From assembly GCA_015067785.1 (NCBI GenBank), contig SVLR01000011.1, positions 1-60,377 of the forward strand: a DNA stretch of 60,377 nucleotides, read 5' to 3'. Below the pieces are notes generated by a model. The model searched no databases, was not told the DNA's origin, and worked only from the letters and a program-made list of their open reading frames with translations. How positions within the stretch are numbered: the first letter of the stretch is position 1; every line of letters starts with the position of its first letter. Position numbers and translations under genes: made by a program. Origin of the DNA: Oscillospiraceae bacterium. Its GTDB lineage: Bacteria > Bacillota > Clostridia > Oscillospirales > Oscillospiraceae. Below, in pieces: positions 16,058 through 24,908 of this stretch.

Positions 16058-17259
16058 TTTTCTTCCTCCCCTGCGCTTTTGCCTGCCAAATAGCCGGAGC
16101 TCCACGCCCATTGCAGATTATAGCCGCCGCACTTTCCGTCGATATCCAGCACCTCACCGCAGGCATACAGACCGGGTACAAGACGGCTTTCCATCCGCTC
16201 CGGGTCAAAATCCTTTGTATAGACACCGCCGGCGGTGACTTGGGCAGCGTCCATCCCCAGCGTACCGGTCAGCCGGAAGGGGAAGCTTTTACATATTTGC
16301 ACCGCATTTTGCAGCTCGTCCTCTGACAGGTATGAGATGGGGCAGTTACCGATACCGGCTTCCTTCGTTACCACACGGCCCAAGCGGTTATGGAGAATGC
16401 CGGTAAAGAGCTCGTCGCTATAAAGAGAGGTATTTCTGCGGACAGACAGCATTGTAAAAAGTGTTTCCTCCGTCAGGTCCGGCAGCAGGTCTAAGCGGGC
16501 AGTCCACTGTCCCCTGCCCTCGCACACATCCCGGGAAGCTTCAAAGATCACCGGACCGGAAAGTCCCTTTTCCGTAAACTGGACTTCGCCGGTGCTTTCG
16601 GCGAAGAGGCTTTGGTCTCTGTAAATTTTCACATTTGCGTTTGCCCGGACACCCTTCAGCGACGGCAGTGCCGGGTGGTCGCTGGTCAGCTGCACAAGGG
16701 ACGGGCGAAGCCGGGTCATTTTATGCCCAAAGGCAGAAAGCAGGCGGTAGCCGGACATAGTGCCGCCCAATTTGCTTCCGGCAATGCCACCGCAGGCGAT
16801 AATGAGTTTGTGGCAAAAATGGGTGCCTTCGGTGGTAAAAAGCCGGAATCCATCCTCGGTTTTTTCTGCTTTTTCAATTTCGCAGCCGGTGTGCAGGGTG
16901 ATATTCCCGTTGCTGAGAGCAAGGCGCAGTACATCCACCACAGAATTTGCCTGATCGGAGTAGGGATAGACCCGCCCGCTTTCCTCGGTGACGGTATAAA
17001 GACCCAAATCCCCGAAGATACGGAGCGTTGCCTCTGCATCGTACTGCTTCAGGGCAAACTCTGCAAAAGTGGGATCCTCGCCGCCATAGGGGGCGGGATT
17101 TCGGTTTGTCAGATTACAACGGCCGTTGCCGGTGGCAGAGAGCTTTTTGCCCAGCCTTGCCTGCCGCTCAAAGATATGAATTTCAGCTTTTTCATTTTTT
17201 GCCGCGGCAATGGCTGCCATCATACCCGATGCGCCGCCGCCGATGATACCGATTACCAT
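16054..17259 (-). CDS. HI0933/YhiN-family flavoprotein (BaiN-like)
   Basis: 401-residue NAD(P)/FAD-dependent oxidoreductase. It has an N-terminal FAD site IGIIGGGASGMMAAI and the family-specific LGKKLSATGNGRCNLTN. A C-terminal GLYACGEVLDIDGKCGGYNL follows, ending in SSGYLAGKSA. Members include BaiN, a bile-acid 7-alpha-dehydroxylation reductase, but most have no assigned substrate and nothing here points to bile-acid genes. AGGTGA precedes ATG 17259. It is coupled to the second flavoprotein by a 4-bp overlap. I see no clear promoter; family A repeats lie directly upstream. Confidence 0.9.
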   Translation of the reverse strand: MVIGIIGGGASGMMAAIAAAKNEKAEIHIFERQARLGKKLSATGNGRCNLTNRNPAPYGGEDPTFAEFALKQYDAEATLRIFGDLGLYTVTEESGRVYPYSDQANSVVDVLRLALSNGNITLHTGCEIEKAEKTEDGFRLFTTEGTHFCHKLIIACGGIAGSKLGGTMSGYRLLSAFGHKMTRLRPSLVQLTSDHPALPSLKGVRANANVKIYRDQSLFAESTGEVQFTEKGLSGPVIFEASRDVCEGRGQWTARLDLLPDLTEETLFTMLSVRRNTSLYSDELFTGILHNRLGRVVTKEAGIGNCPISYLSEDELQNAVQICKSFPFRLTGTLGMDAAQVTAGGVYTKDFDPERMESRLVPGLYACGEVLDIDGKCGGYNLQWAWSSGYLAGKSAGEEEK

Positions 17260-17277
17260 AGATTCACCTGCTTTCTA

Positions 17278-17728
17278 AAGGCCCCCTTGTGTAAAGGGTA
17301 AGCGAAGTGCAGTCGCGGTAGTGAATGACAATCCGGTGGATTGTCAGAGCCGCGACCGGGCTCGCCACAGCGAGCTGTCATTTGCAAGGAACGCGCAAAT
17401 GACTGGGGGATTGTCAACCCCTCCGTCTGCCCTTGCGGGCAGCCACCTCCCCTTACACAGGGGAGGCTTTGGGGGAATATATCTTTTTTATTATAGCGGA
17501 TAAACCGAATCTTTACAAGAAAAACTTGCATTGAGGGAAAGATATGGTATAATTGATAGTTGATAATTACAATTTATAAATTGCATCATCGTAAAACGGT
17601 GTCATTCTGAGCGACCAACGGGAGTCGAAGAATCCGTCCTCTTTTTGGAGAAAACGGATCCTTCGGCGCGCTACGCTTGCTCAGGATGACAGGGGCGGTT
17701 TGGCGAGACGGGAGACCCGTCCCCTACG
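17278..17728. repeat. Family A (long form), family B and family F repeats in a 480-bp gap
   Basis: 17278-17470 is a long family A copy whose centre holds extra stems (CGCGGTAGTG...; ACAATCCGGTGGATTGT; ATTTGCAAGGAACGCGCAAAT). 17550-17600 has degenerate heptamers. 17601-17691 is a family B copy, and 17693-17728 a family F piece (GGCGAGACGGGAGACCCGTC). The family F piece runs into the 5' end of the ylmH-like frame. No gene is seen in 17260-17740. Confidence 0.8.
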
Positions 17729-17742
17729 ATATGGATCGAGGT

Positions 17743-18525
17743 ATGGCTTTGGAGCGGAAGAATATTGATAAAATCGCAAAGACGGAAGAAGATCGCCTGC
17801 TGCTTGCCCGGCTGTGGGATAAAATAAACGCAGGCATCCACAAAAACCGGCTGGTAAGCACCAGCTTTCTCTCTCCCCGAGAGCAGGAAATGGCCCGGTT
17901 TCTTTTCGGAAATACGCAAGGTCTGCAATTCTGGGGCGGCTATGATAATGCCCAGCGGAAGTGCCTTATATTTTTACCGGACTATCTTTATGAAATTCCC
18001 GAGGATGACCCGATTCTTTGTCTGAGAGCCACTTTTTATAAGGACGACCATCCCAGCCATCGGGATTTTTTAGGGGCGCTGATGGGCTTTGGCATCGACA
18101 GAAGCTGCGTAGGCGATATCTGCGTGCAGGAGGGCTTTTGCGATTTCTTTGTGACAAAGGAAATTGCCGATCATCTGCTCCGGGAATTTACGGAGGTTGG
18201 GCGGACGAAGATCCGCTTGGAAGTTTTACCCCTTTCGGCCTTTTCCCCGCCGGAGGAACGGACGGAAACCATTTCCGACACCCTCCCCTCTCTGCGGCTG
18301 GACTCGGTGATCGCTTCCGGCTTTCGCATTTCCCGGAGCCGGGCGGTTGACTTTATCGCCGCAGGCAAAGCCGCCATTGACGGACTGTATTGTGAAAAAG
18401 CTGACCGCGTCATCGCCGAGGGAATGACCGTATCCGTCCGCGGTTTGGGGAAAATACGGTTAAAAGAAGTGGGAAACCGGTCAAAAAAGGACCGTATCTT
18501 TGTAAAAATAGAAAAATTTGTGTGA
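17743..18525 (+). CDS. ylmH: YlmH-like S4-domain RNA-binding protein
   Basis: About 260 residues with the YlmH architecture: an N-terminal RRM-like pair of domains and a C-terminal S4 RNA-binding domain (about the last 75 residues, LRLDSVIASGFRISRSRAVD onward with AGKAAIDG). YlmH proteins bind ribosomal or tRNA substrates and rescue stalled large subunits in Bacillus; the gene is usually near ftsZ/divIVA, but not here. The start is uncertain. The frame opens upstream at 17677 through repeat sequence; ATG 17743 is used here, while TTG 17749 has GAGG at better spacing. It is followed 11 bp later by the YnzC-like gene. Confidence 0.85.
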   Translation: MALERKNIDKIAKTEEDRLLLARLWDKINAGIHKNRLVSTSFLSPREQEMARFLFGNTQGLQFWGGYDNAQRKCLIFLPDYLYEIPEDDPILCLRATFYKDDHPSHRDFLGALMGFGIDRSCVGDICVQEGFCDFFVTKEIADHLLREFTEVGRTKIRLEVLPLSAFSPPEERTETISDTLPSLRLDSVIASGFRISRSRAVDFIAAGKAAIDGLYCEKADRVIAEGMTVSVRGLGKIRLKEVGNRSKKDRIFVKIEKFV

Positions 18526-18536
18526 GGTAGATTTAT

Positions 18537-18746
18537 ATGAATATGAACGAAGTGATCGCAAGGATCAATGAGCTGGCTGCCATTGCAAAGACCCGGGAAT
18601 TGACCGCAGAAGAACTGACCGAGCGGGATAAGCTCCGCAGAATTTACATCGATTCCGTCAAGCAGAATTTGGTAGGTCAGCTGGAAAATACCTACATCGT
18701 CCGCCCCGATGGCAGCAAGGAGAAGGTAAAGCACAAGGGCAGTTGA
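18537..18746 (+). CDS. ynzC: YnzC/UPF0291 (DUF896) family protein
   Basis: 69-residue helical protein with the DUF896 signature: a helical hairpin IARINELAAIAKTRELTAEE, then RDKLRRIYIDSVKQNLVGQL. In Bacillus subtilis ynzC is part of the LexA-controlled yneA operon, but the molecular role is unknown. ATG 18537 is preceded by GAGGTAG. It lies 11 bp behind the ylmH-like gene and is probably co-transcribed. The stop falls at the start of a repeat. Confidence 0.88.
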   Translation: MNMNEVIARINELAAIAKTRELTAEELTERDKLRRIYIDSVKQNLVGQLENTYIVRPDGSKEKVKHKGS

Positions 18747-18885
18747 GAATTACAAATTACAAATTATAAATTGTACCATCGAAAAGCGGTGTCATTCTGA
18801 GCGGAGGGCGATAGCCCGGAGTCGAAGAATCCGTATTCTCAAGGAACGGATCCTTCGACGCGCTGACGCTTGCTCAGGATGACAG
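18745..18885. repeat. Degenerate heptamers and family B repeat
   Basis: AT-rich heptamer variants (ACAAATTACAAATTATAAATT) are followed by a family B copy at 18791-18884 containing GATAGCCCGGAGTCGAAG on the left and GCGCTGACGCTTGCTCAGG on the right. The left and right inner arms differ from other B copies. Confidence 0.75.
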
Positions 18886-18912
18886 AGGAGGAACGAAAGT
18901 GCTGAACCTCCC

Positions 18913-18941
18913 TTGACATTTTCGAGATAAAATGGTATAGT
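18913..18941 (+). promoter_or_regulatory. tRNA-Ser promoter
   Basis: TTGACA (18913-18918), 17 bp, TATAGT (18936-18941), just upstream of the tRNA. Confidence 0.85.
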
Positions 18942-18951
18942 CTGCCCATAC

Positions 18952-19040
18952 GGAGAGTTGTCCGAGCGGTTTAAGGAGCTAGTCTTGAAAACTAGTGATA
19001 CCGAAAGGTACCGTGAGTTCGAATCTCACACTCTCCGCCA
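18952..19040 (+). tRNA. tRNA-Ser (anticodon UGA)
   Basis: Acceptor stem GGAGAGT / ACTCTCC with discriminator G and encoded CCA. The anticodon stem CTAGT/ACTAG encloses loop CTTGAAA with anticodon TGA at 18986-18988. The long variable arm (GATACCGAAAGGTACC) and T arm GAGTTCGAATCTC are typical of type II serine tRNA. Confidence 0.97.
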
Positions 19041-19049
19041 AAAGGAAAG

Positions 19050-19078
19050 CCATCCCATCAGGGATGGTTTTCTTTTTT
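19050..19078 (+). terminator. tRNA-Ser terminator
   Basis: CCATCCC-ATCA-GGGATGG followed by TTTTCTTTTTTT. Confidence 0.9.
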
Positions 19079-19083
19079 TGAGG

Positions 19084-19166
19084 AACGGATCCTTCGACTC
19101 CCCTTCGACTTCGCTCAGGGTCGCTTAGGATGACAGGTATTGCGGGTAATTGTCAACTGTCAATTA
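19084..19166. repeat. Half family B repeat and heptamers
   Basis: ACGGATCCTTCGACTCCCC followed by a partly duplicated TTCGACTTCGCTCAGGG and TAGGATGACA, then heptamers at 19147-19166. Confidence 0.75.
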
Positions 19167-19262
19167 AAAAGGGGTACGGTGATGATTGTCACCTTTCCTT
19201 TGGCGGGTTATACGAGAAACCAAGGCAAAATTTGTGCATTCCGCCAAAAATCTCGGAGACTA

Positions 19263-19291
19263 TTGTTTTTCCTTTTCCCGTCCTTTACAAT
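19263..19291 (+). promoter_or_regulatory. Promoter of the SGNH lipoprotein gene
   Basis: TTGTTT (19263-19268), 17 bp, TACAAT (19286-19291). Confidence 0.6.
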
Positions 19292-19323
19292 AAAGCCATC
19301 ACATACGAAAGGATGCGAAAACT

Positions 19324-20466
19324 ATGAATAGAAAGCTTATCCGCATAATGTCCCTGTGTCTCCTTTGCACCATGCTCTTTGGTTTTGCAGGCTGTGATCT
19401 CCCCTTCCTGACCGGCACACCCACGGAGCCCCCGACGGAGCCGCCTACGGAGCCGCCGATCGAGCTGACCCAGCAGACTGTCAATGTTCTCTCCAACACG
19501 GAAACTGCCTTCCGCACCCTTGGCAGAACCTACGAAAGAGACAGCGGTCTTGCCTGCGATCTTTCCTGCACAGGTATTGAGTTTACCGCTCTGTGCGAGG
19601 GCGATATTTATCTGAGCGTCCGCGCCACCGCAAAGGCCTACCTTACGGTTTATATTGACGGTGAGCGCTCCGAGGATCGGGTGAGTGTCAGTCCCGACCT
19701 GCCGGTGGCACGCATTGCCGATGATCTGGATTACGGTGAGCATACCGTTATGGTGGTCAACCAGTCCCAGTTTGCCTTTGCTACCCTTATCCTGGATGAT
19801 ATCATCCTCACCGGTGAGCTTCGGGAGAAGCCTGCGGACCGTGACCTCTTTATCGAGTTCTACGGCGACAGCATCCTCCACGGCTCCAATGTCTATAAGG
19901 GCGGCACCAGCGTAGAATCCTCCGATGCCACCTGTGCCTTCGGCTGGATCGCAGCCCAGCAGCTGGGCGCAGACTGCAACCTCATCGGTCGCGGCGGTCT
20001 GGGTCTTGTTAAGAGCAAGCTTTCCTTTAATATGCTGGATATCTACGACCTTAGCGGCAGCATTACGCTGAAGGATGTTCCCAAGTACGACTTTGCCCGC
20101 ACACCTGATGCCGTTGTGATCCGGCTGGGCACCAACGACTACATCAACGGCGGTCTTTCAGAGACTCCCGATGTCTATGCGGACGGTGTGAAGCAGTTTA
20201 TCGGTCTGCTCCGGGAAAAGTACGGCGCAGAGGTCCCCATTGTCTGGACCTACGGTCACAATGACAACGGACAGGATTTCTGGGATGTTACAAAAGAGAC
20301 CATGGACGGCTTGATCGCAGAGGGTGATGACCAGCTCCACTACTGCAAGGTCTCTGTGGCCTACTGCCCCAAGAGCGAGGGTGGTGACGGTCTGCACCCC
20401 GATACGAAGCGGGCAGAAACAATGGGCGAAGAGGTTGCGGCCTTCCTCGCGGATCTTCTGAAATAA
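19324..20466 (+). CDS. SGNH/GDSL esterase lipoprotein, CE2-like
   Basis: 380 residues. A lipoprotein signal with lipobox FAGC (Cys24) is followed by a TPTEPPTEPPTEPP linker (about 32-46). Next is a beta-sandwich domain (about 50-165) and an SGNH hydrolase domain with GDS (181-183, nucleophile Ser183), GRGG (222-225), GTND (269-272) and GDGLHPD (354-360, catalytic Asp/His). An N-terminal jelly roll plus SGNH domain is the layout of carbohydrate esterase family 2 acetylxylan esterases, so deacetylation of a polysaccharide at the cell surface is the likely role. RBS GAAAGGA lies about 12 nt upstream. It has its own promoter and terminator. The substrate is inferred only from family. Confidence 0.86.
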   Translation: MNRKLIRIMSLCLLCTMLFGFAGCDLPFLTGTPTEPPTEPPTEPPIELTQQTVNVLSNTETAFRTLGRTYERDSGLACDLSCTGIEFTALCEGDIYLSVRATAKAYLTVYIDGERSEDRVSVSPDLPVARIADDLDYGEHTVMVVNQSQFAFATLILDDIILTGELREKPADRDLFIEFYGDSILHGSNVYKGGTSVESSDATCAFGWIAAQQLGADCNLIGRGGLGLVKSKLSFNMLDIYDLSGSITLKDVPKYDFARTPDAVVIRLGTNDYINGGLSETPDVYADGVKQFIGLLREKYGAEVPIVWTYGHNDNGQDFWDVTKETMDGLIAEGDDQLHYCKVSVAYCPKSEGGDGLHPDTKRAETMGEEVAAFLADLLK

Positions 20467-20475
20467 CAGTATAGC

Positions 20476-20507
20476 AATCGGCGCACCGTTAACGGTGCGC
20501 CGATTTA
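20476..20507 (+). terminator. Hairpin terminator after the SGNH gene
   Basis: A perfect 15-bp-arm palindrome centred on GTTAAC (AATCGGCGCACCGTT and its complement, 20476-20505). The T run is weak (TTTAT), so termination strength is uncertain. Confidence 0.65.
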
Positions 20508-20556
20508 TCATAGCCTCAAAAAGATACCAATTCCCGTCCCAAAGAATTGTCAATTA

Positions 20557-21780
20557 TCAATTACTATAGTACTGTCCCGGGTTGGTGCCGGTGGGGAAGG
20601 TACATTCTGCCAGGGTATCGCCGTTATCGGTGCAGATCACATAGCGGCCGTTGGCGGCGAAGGTGCCGTAGAACCAGATCACACCGTTTTCATCGGTGGT
20701 AAACTCGGGCATAATGCCCTCCTGGAACTGCTCTTCATTGGCGGGCTTAAAATTGTACAATGCCACATGGACCTTGGTATTGGGCACAGTTTTTACAGAA
20801 AATACGCTGTAGGAACGGACTGCGGAGGAGAAATTCACACGCAGCAGGTCATCACTGTCCAGCTTGGAGGAGGCCAGCAGGTACTCTTCCTTCCAGACCG
20901 CATCACCGGGCTTTGCTACTACCTCACCGCTGTCGTTTACGGTAAAGCCGGGGGCATACCAAACCACAGCCGTCACCTTTTCACCGGGTACCCAGTAGGC
21001 ATTTTTCTTAAATTCCCATTTGCCGTTTTTGCCGTAAACCGCCAAAACGGTCTGCTTGCCGAAAAGCTCGGAGTCGATGGTCACCAGCAGCTCATCCCCC
21101 TCCTGCCAGCCCTTAATGGTGCTTGCGTTGGGGAGATTGGTAACGGTGACGGTGTTCTCGTGGGTCTGACGGATACCGCAGACGCAGAAGCCCTCCATAA
21201 AGCTATGGGGCGTTTTATCCTCAAATACCTTACCGCAGCAGGGATAGCTGCCGGTGTGCATGCTTTTGTCGATGCTGTATGTAGGTGCCTGGGCGTGGTT
21301 ATCGGGGTCCAGCTCTCCGGTCTCCATACCGCAATGGATACACTTGGCAGGCGTCACGCAGGTGGCGGTGCCGCTTTCGTGATCGTCACGACCGAGGATC
21401 AGCACCGTGGGGCAGTTCCTGCACAGAACGGTCAGGGTGCAGTCGGTGACCTCATTGGGGATATGGGCAGTCTGGGCAGGAATAACCACCTCGTCACAGC
21501 GGGTGCATTTCAGCTCCGTCAGGCAGGTGCCGTCGTCCTCCGCATTTCTGTGCCCCAGACTGGAGAGGAAGGTATCAAAGACGGAGATCTCCTTGGTGCC
21601 GTCTGCATCCGCAAAGACCTTGCTGCAGCTAACGCAGGTCCAGTAGGCCGTATGACCGTCCTCGGTGCAGGTAGGCGCCTTGGCTTCGGTCTTTACAAGC
21701 TCGTGACCTTCGCTGTCACAGCCTACGATCAGCAGCAACGCTACCATTAAAATGAGGATGGCAGATAGATATTTTCTCAT
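20557..21780 (-). CDS. CxxC-rich surface lipoprotein with a C-terminal beta domain
   Basis: 407 residues with lipobox LIVGC. The first 200 residues hold repeated CxxC units (CTEDGHTAYWTCVSC, CLTELKCTRC, CTLTVLCRNC, CVTPAKCIHC, CVCG) spaced like the Cys-rich repeats of Clostridia surface proteins; they may bind zinc. After about residue 215 there is a beta-rich part (VTVTNLPNASTIKGWQEGDE, then KWEFKKNAYWVPGEKV) that resembles fimbrillin-like or Ig-like adhesin domains. ATG 21780 has AAAAAGGAGG upstream. Function unknown; an envelope or adhesive role is a guess. It converges on the SGNH lipoprotein gene. Confidence 0.75.
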   Translation of the reverse strand: MRKYLSAILILMVALLLIVGCDSEGHELVKTEAKAPTCTEDGHTAYWTCVSCSKVFADADGTKEISVFDTFLSSLGHRNAEDDGTCLTELKCTRCDEVVIPAQTAHIPNEVTDCTLTVLCRNCPTVLILGRDDHESGTATCVTPAKCIHCGMETGELDPDNHAQAPTYSIDKSMHTGSYPCCGKVFEDKTPHSFMEGFCVCGIRQTHENTVTVTNLPNASTIKGWQEGDELLVTIDSELFGKQTVLAVYGKNGKWEFKKNAYWVPGEKVTAVVWYAPGFTVNDSGEVVAKPGDAVWKEEYLLASSKLDSDDLLRVNFSSAVRSYSVFSVKTVPNTKVHVALYNFKPANEEQFQEGIMPEFTTDENGVIWFYGTFAANGRYVICTDNGDTLAECTFPTGTNPGQYYSN

Positions 21781-21858
21781 AGTTTTACCTCCTTTTTGCG
21801 TAAAAGGCGATACTCGCCGATTTTTCTCCTAACATTATAGAATATTCCGCAGGAGATG

Positions 21859-22079
21859 TCAATTGAGAATTGAGAATTGAGAGTTGAGAATTAACCTTCC
21901 CCTTTGGGGAAGGTGGCCGAGCGCAAGCGAGGTCGGATGAGGTATAAAAACCTCACCCACCGCTACGCGGTCCCCCCCATTTTTGAGGTATGATTGCCAC
22001 CGGCAATCATTGAGATTTTGATTCGCTGCGCGGAGCACCACCCCAAAGGGGAGGGTTGCTGTCAACTATCAACTGTCAT
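21859..22079. repeat. Heptamers, long family C repeat, heptamers
   Basis: 21859-21893 heptamer variants (AATTGAGAATTGAGAGTTG); 21895-22055 a family C copy starting CCTTCCCC-TTT-GGGGAAGG and ending CCCCAAAGGGGAGGG. An inserted GTATGATTGCCACCGGCAAT and CATTGAGATTT segment also appears near 43640-43670. 22063-22079 holds more heptamers. Nothing else is seen in 21781-22087. Confidence 0.75.
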
Positions 22080-22087
22080 TTTTTTAT

Positions 22088-22116
22088 TTGCTTATTGCGC
22101 ATTTATGTGCTATGAT
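22088..22116 (+). promoter_or_regulatory. Promoter of the phosphohexomutase gene
   Basis: TTGCTT (22088-22093), 17 bp, TATGAT (22111-22116), with TGTGC before the -10. Confidence 0.75.
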
Positions 22117-22153
22117 GCAAATAGAGAATATTCCCACCAAGGAGGCTATACAT

Positions 22154-23656
22154 ATGGACTACAAAAAACTGCAAAACGGAAGCGATATCCGGGGCGTTGC
22201 CCTGGAGGGGATTGCCGGACAGAGCGTAAATCTGACGGAGGAAGTCACCCGCAATATCGCCCGGGGCTTTGCCCTTTGGTTGATCAAAAAGACCGGTAAG
22301 CATAACCTGCGTGTTGCCGTGGGTCGGGACTCCCGGCTGTCCGGCCCGGCTCTTTCCGGCTGGCTCTGCGAGGAAATGGCAAAGTGCGGTCTTTCTGTCA
22401 CCGATTTCTCTATGGCAAGCACGCCCGCTATGTTTATGGCCACCGTCACCGAGGGCTACCGCTTTGACGGCACGGTGATGATCACCGCCAGCCACCTGCC
22501 CTTTAACCGCAACGGCTTTAAGTTCTTCACCGAAAACGGCGGCTTGGAGAGCGCTGACATTAAGGAAATCCTCGCCTATGCCGCGGGCACGCAGCAGACC
22601 GGTCTTCCTGCCGGGACTGTGGAAGCCGGCGAATTTATGGACACCTACGCAAGTATTCTTGCGAACAAGATCCGCGCCGCTACCGGAGAGGAAAAACCCC
22701 TTGCCGGCTTCCGTATCGTTCTGGATGCGGGCAACGGTGCCGGCGGCTTCTATGCAGATAAAGTGCTGAAGCCTTTGGGCGCAAATACCGACGGCAGCCG
22801 CTACTTAGACCCCGATGGCAGCTTCCCCAACCATATCCCCAATCCCGAGGATAAGGAAGCTATGGAGAGCATTATGGAGGCAGTCCGGGAGACGAATGCC
22901 GATCTTGGCATCATCTTTGACACCGATGTGGACCGGGCAGGCGCAGTGCTTTCCGACGGCAGCGAATTAAACCGCAACCGCATCATCGCAATGCTTAGCG
23001 CCATTCTTCTTCGGGAGCACCCCGGCACTACCATCGTTACCGACTCCATCACCTCCACCGGTCTTGCCGATTTTATTGCCGAAAAGGGCGGCGTGCACCA
23101 CCGGTTTAAGCGCGGCTACCGCAATGTCATTAACGAGTCCATTCGCCTGAACAATCAGGGTCAGGACAGCCAGCTTGCCATCGAGACCTCCGGTCACGGT
23201 GCGTTTAAGGAGAATTATTTCTTGGACGACGGCGCGTACATCGTCACAAAGCTCTTAATTGAGCTTGCCCGGGGCAAGAAAGCGGGCTATACACTCCAGT
23301 CTCTCATTTCCTCCCTCGCCGAGCCTAAGGAGAGCGTGGAATTCCGGATGAACATTCTGCTCGACGACTTTAAGGCCTACGGTCAAAGCGTCATTGACGA
23401 GCTGACTGCCTATGCAGCCACCCAGCCCGGCTGGTCTGTTGCCCCCAGTAACTTTGAGGGTATCCGTGTGAATCTGGACAAAGAGCACGGTGACGGCTGG
23501 TTCTTGCTGCGGCTTAGTCTTCACGATCCCCTGCTGCCGCTGAACATTGAAAGTAACAGCGCAGGCGGTGCGAAAATCATTGCCGCCGAGCTTGCCACGT
23601 TTATCGAAAAGTGCGATAAATTGGACGCAGAAAAATTCCTCAGCTTTGCGAAATAA
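22154..23656 (+). CDS. Phosphomannomutase/phosphoglucomutase
   Basis: Alpha-D-phosphohexomutase, 500 residues, interconverting hexose 1- and 6-phosphates for sugar-nucleotide supply. It has the catalytic phosphoserine loop TASHLP (111-116, Ser113), the metal-binding loop DTDVDR (256-261), the sugar-specificity loop IETSGHG (about 342) and a C-terminal phosphate-binding region. TASHLP replaces the usual TASHNP. ATG 22154 follows GGAGG; the longer frame to 22088 would begin inside the promoter. It has its own promoter. Whether glucose or mannose is preferred cannot be read off. Confidence 0.92.
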   Translation: MDYKKLQNGSDIRGVALEGIAGQSVNLTEEVTRNIARGFALWLIKKTGKHNLRVAVGRDSRLSGPALSGWLCEEMAKCGLSVTDFSMASTPAMFMATVTEGYRFDGTVMITASHLPFNRNGFKFFTENGGLESADIKEILAYAAGTQQTGLPAGTVEAGEFMDTYASILANKIRAATGEEKPLAGFRIVLDAGNGAGGFYADKVLKPLGANTDGSRYLDPDGSFPNHIPNPEDKEAMESIMEAVRETNADLGIIFDTDVDRAGAVLSDGSELNRNRIIAMLSAILLREHPGTTIVTDSITSTGLADFIAEKGGVHHRFKRGYRNVINESIRLNNQGQDSQLAIETSGHGAFKENYFLDDGAYIVTKLLIELARGKKAGYTLQSLISSLAEPKESVEFRMNILLDDFKAYGQSVIDELTAYAATQPGWSVAPSNFEGIRVNLDKEHGDGWFLLRLSLHDPLLPLNIESNSAGGAKIIAAELATFIEKCDKLDAEKFLSFAK

Positions 23657-23664
23657 GACAGATC

Positions 23665-23866
23665 AAAGGCCCCCTTGTGTAAAGGGGGCTCCGCAAAGCG
23701 GTGGGGGATTGACAACCCCTCCGTCAAAAATCAAAGATTTTTGCCACCTCCCCTTACACAGGGGAGGCTTTTTTCTCCGTACTACCCCACACTGCGCCCC
23801 CTTTTGATGGCGCCGCCCCTACCATCTCCTTCGATAGTGCGTAACTGTCAATTGTCCATTGTCAAT
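23665..23866. repeat. Family A repeat, family F remnant and heptamers
   Basis: Family A at 23665-23774: GGCCCCC-TTGTGTAAA-GGGGGC, a short GCAAAGCGG inner stem on the left, and the common GTCAAAAATC-AAA-GATTTTTGCC stem on the right. Then a decayed family F piece (GATGGCGCCGCCCCTACCATC). Heptamers overlap the endolysin stop and encode its last residues (TMDN). Confidence 0.8.
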
Positions 23867-24714
23867 TTTTTGAAGGTGTTCTTCCCTGCCAATCCATCGG
23901 GGGCGAGGGATACCTTCTTTTGGAATGCAACCAAGGCGTTTTCCGTTTTGCTGCCGAAGATGCCGTCGGCGGTAAGCTTGTAGCCGGCGCAAAGGAGCAG
24001 CATTTGCAAAAGTCTTACCGTCTCGCTGCAGCAGCCTTTTCCCACTACATTTTTGTTTGCCGCCCGGGCGGTGATGGGACCAAATATCCCGTCCGGGTCA
24101 ATTTTCCACTCTGTTTGCAGTCCTGCAAGCAGAGCCTTTTTTGTTTTCGGACCGGCAATGCCGTCCACGGTAAGCTTTGCGCCATAGGTGAAATTCAGAT
24201 ACTGCTGTACTTTTCCTACCGTATCGATTTTGCCGCTGTAGCTTTCATAGTCCGGCAGGCAGTAGCCGAGGATATGCTTGCTGCTTTTCGTTACCTCACG
24301 CCTGCCTACGCTGTCTTTATAATTCCCCTCGATGACGGTGAGCTTGCCCTTTTCATAGGCTTCTACGATGCCGATGTGGTCTCCCCTGCCGTCCCCGCTC
24401 CAGTCGTAGACGATAAGCTCGCCGGGCTTGGGTGTGTGGTTTTTGGGACTGCGGAAGCGGTTTTCTTTTTTATAGAGGGCGACCATATCCCCTACTCCGC
24501 ACTCCGGCAGCAGGATATGGGAAATGCCCAGCTTTACGCCGATGGCAGAGACAAAGGCGGCACACCAGGCATCGGTATATTTTACCCCATAGCCCCGGGG
24601 CAGCTTTTCTTGGCTGTTATAAAGGTCGATGATCTTCTTGTGGCTGCCGTCCTTTTCGCTGCAGCCGAGAAAGCCTTGGGCGGCAAAGACTGCCGCAGCA
24701 GACAGATCACGCAT
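23848..24714 (-). CDS. Endolysin (CHAP amidase/endopeptidase with peptidoglycan-binding repeats)
   Basis: 288 residues. An N-terminal CHAP domain has catalytic Cys51 (DAWCAAFVS) and His113 (GRGDHIGIVE). From about residue 163 come three peptidoglycan-binding type 1 repeats (KLTVDGIAGPKTKKAL, KIDPDGIFGPITARAA, KLTADGIFGSKTENALVAFQ). It would cut cell-wall peptide bonds to release particles together with the holin gene 1.5 kb upstream. It is the last gene of the cluster and overlaps the 55-aa gene by 8 bp. Its final residues and stop are encoded by heptamer repeat. It looks intact. Confidence 0.9.
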   Translation of the reverse strand: MRDLSAAAVFAAQGFLGCSEKDGSHKKIIDLYNSQEKLPRGYGVKYTDAWCAAFVSAIGVKLGISHILLPECGVGDMVALYKKENRFRSPKNHTPKPGELIVYDWSGDGRGDHIGIVEAYEKGKLTVIEGNYKDSVGRREVTKSSKHILGYCLPDYESYSGKIDTVGKVQQYLNFTYGAKLTVDGIAGPKTKKALLAGLQTEWKIDPDGIFGPITARAANKNVVGKGCCSETVRLLQMLLLCAGYKLTADGIFGSKTENALVAFQKKVSLAPDGLAGKNTFKKLTMDN

Positions 24715-24874
24715 CCTTTTCCTCCTTGGGCAGATCCTTTTCTTCGATCTCCTGCCAAAGAGTCGTATCTGCGTTTACGGGCAGCACCACAGTCTTTCCG
24801 TAGGTATTGCCGTCATATAAGTATTTGCCATCCTCTGCCGTGAGGATGATCTGGGTCAGGGTCTCCTTTTTCAT
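24707..24874 (-). CDS. Short phage protein (XkdX-sized) before the endolysin
   Basis: 55 residues (MKKETLTQIILTAEDGKYLY, ending LPKEEKDA) with AAGGAGGAAA before ATG 24874. The longer frame to 25027 crosses a family C repeat and is rejected. Small genes of this kind (XkdX and relatives) commonly sit between tail fibre and lysis genes of Firmicutes siphophages, but I do not recognise a named domain. It overlaps the endolysin gene by 8 bp, so translation is coupled. Confidence 0.6.
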   Translation of the reverse strand: MKKETLTQIILTAEDGKYLYDGNTYGKTVVLPVNADTTLWQEIEEKDLPKEEKDA

Positions 24875-24908
24875 AGATTTCCTCCTTGTTGTTTGTATGC
24901 TTGCCGAT

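Noticed and set aside
17278..17470. Family A repeats as ordinary intrinsic terminators
   Set aside because: Some hairpins end in TTT and may terminate transcription, but the conserved two-half layout, variable inner stems and presence before promoters show that they are a dispersed repeat first.
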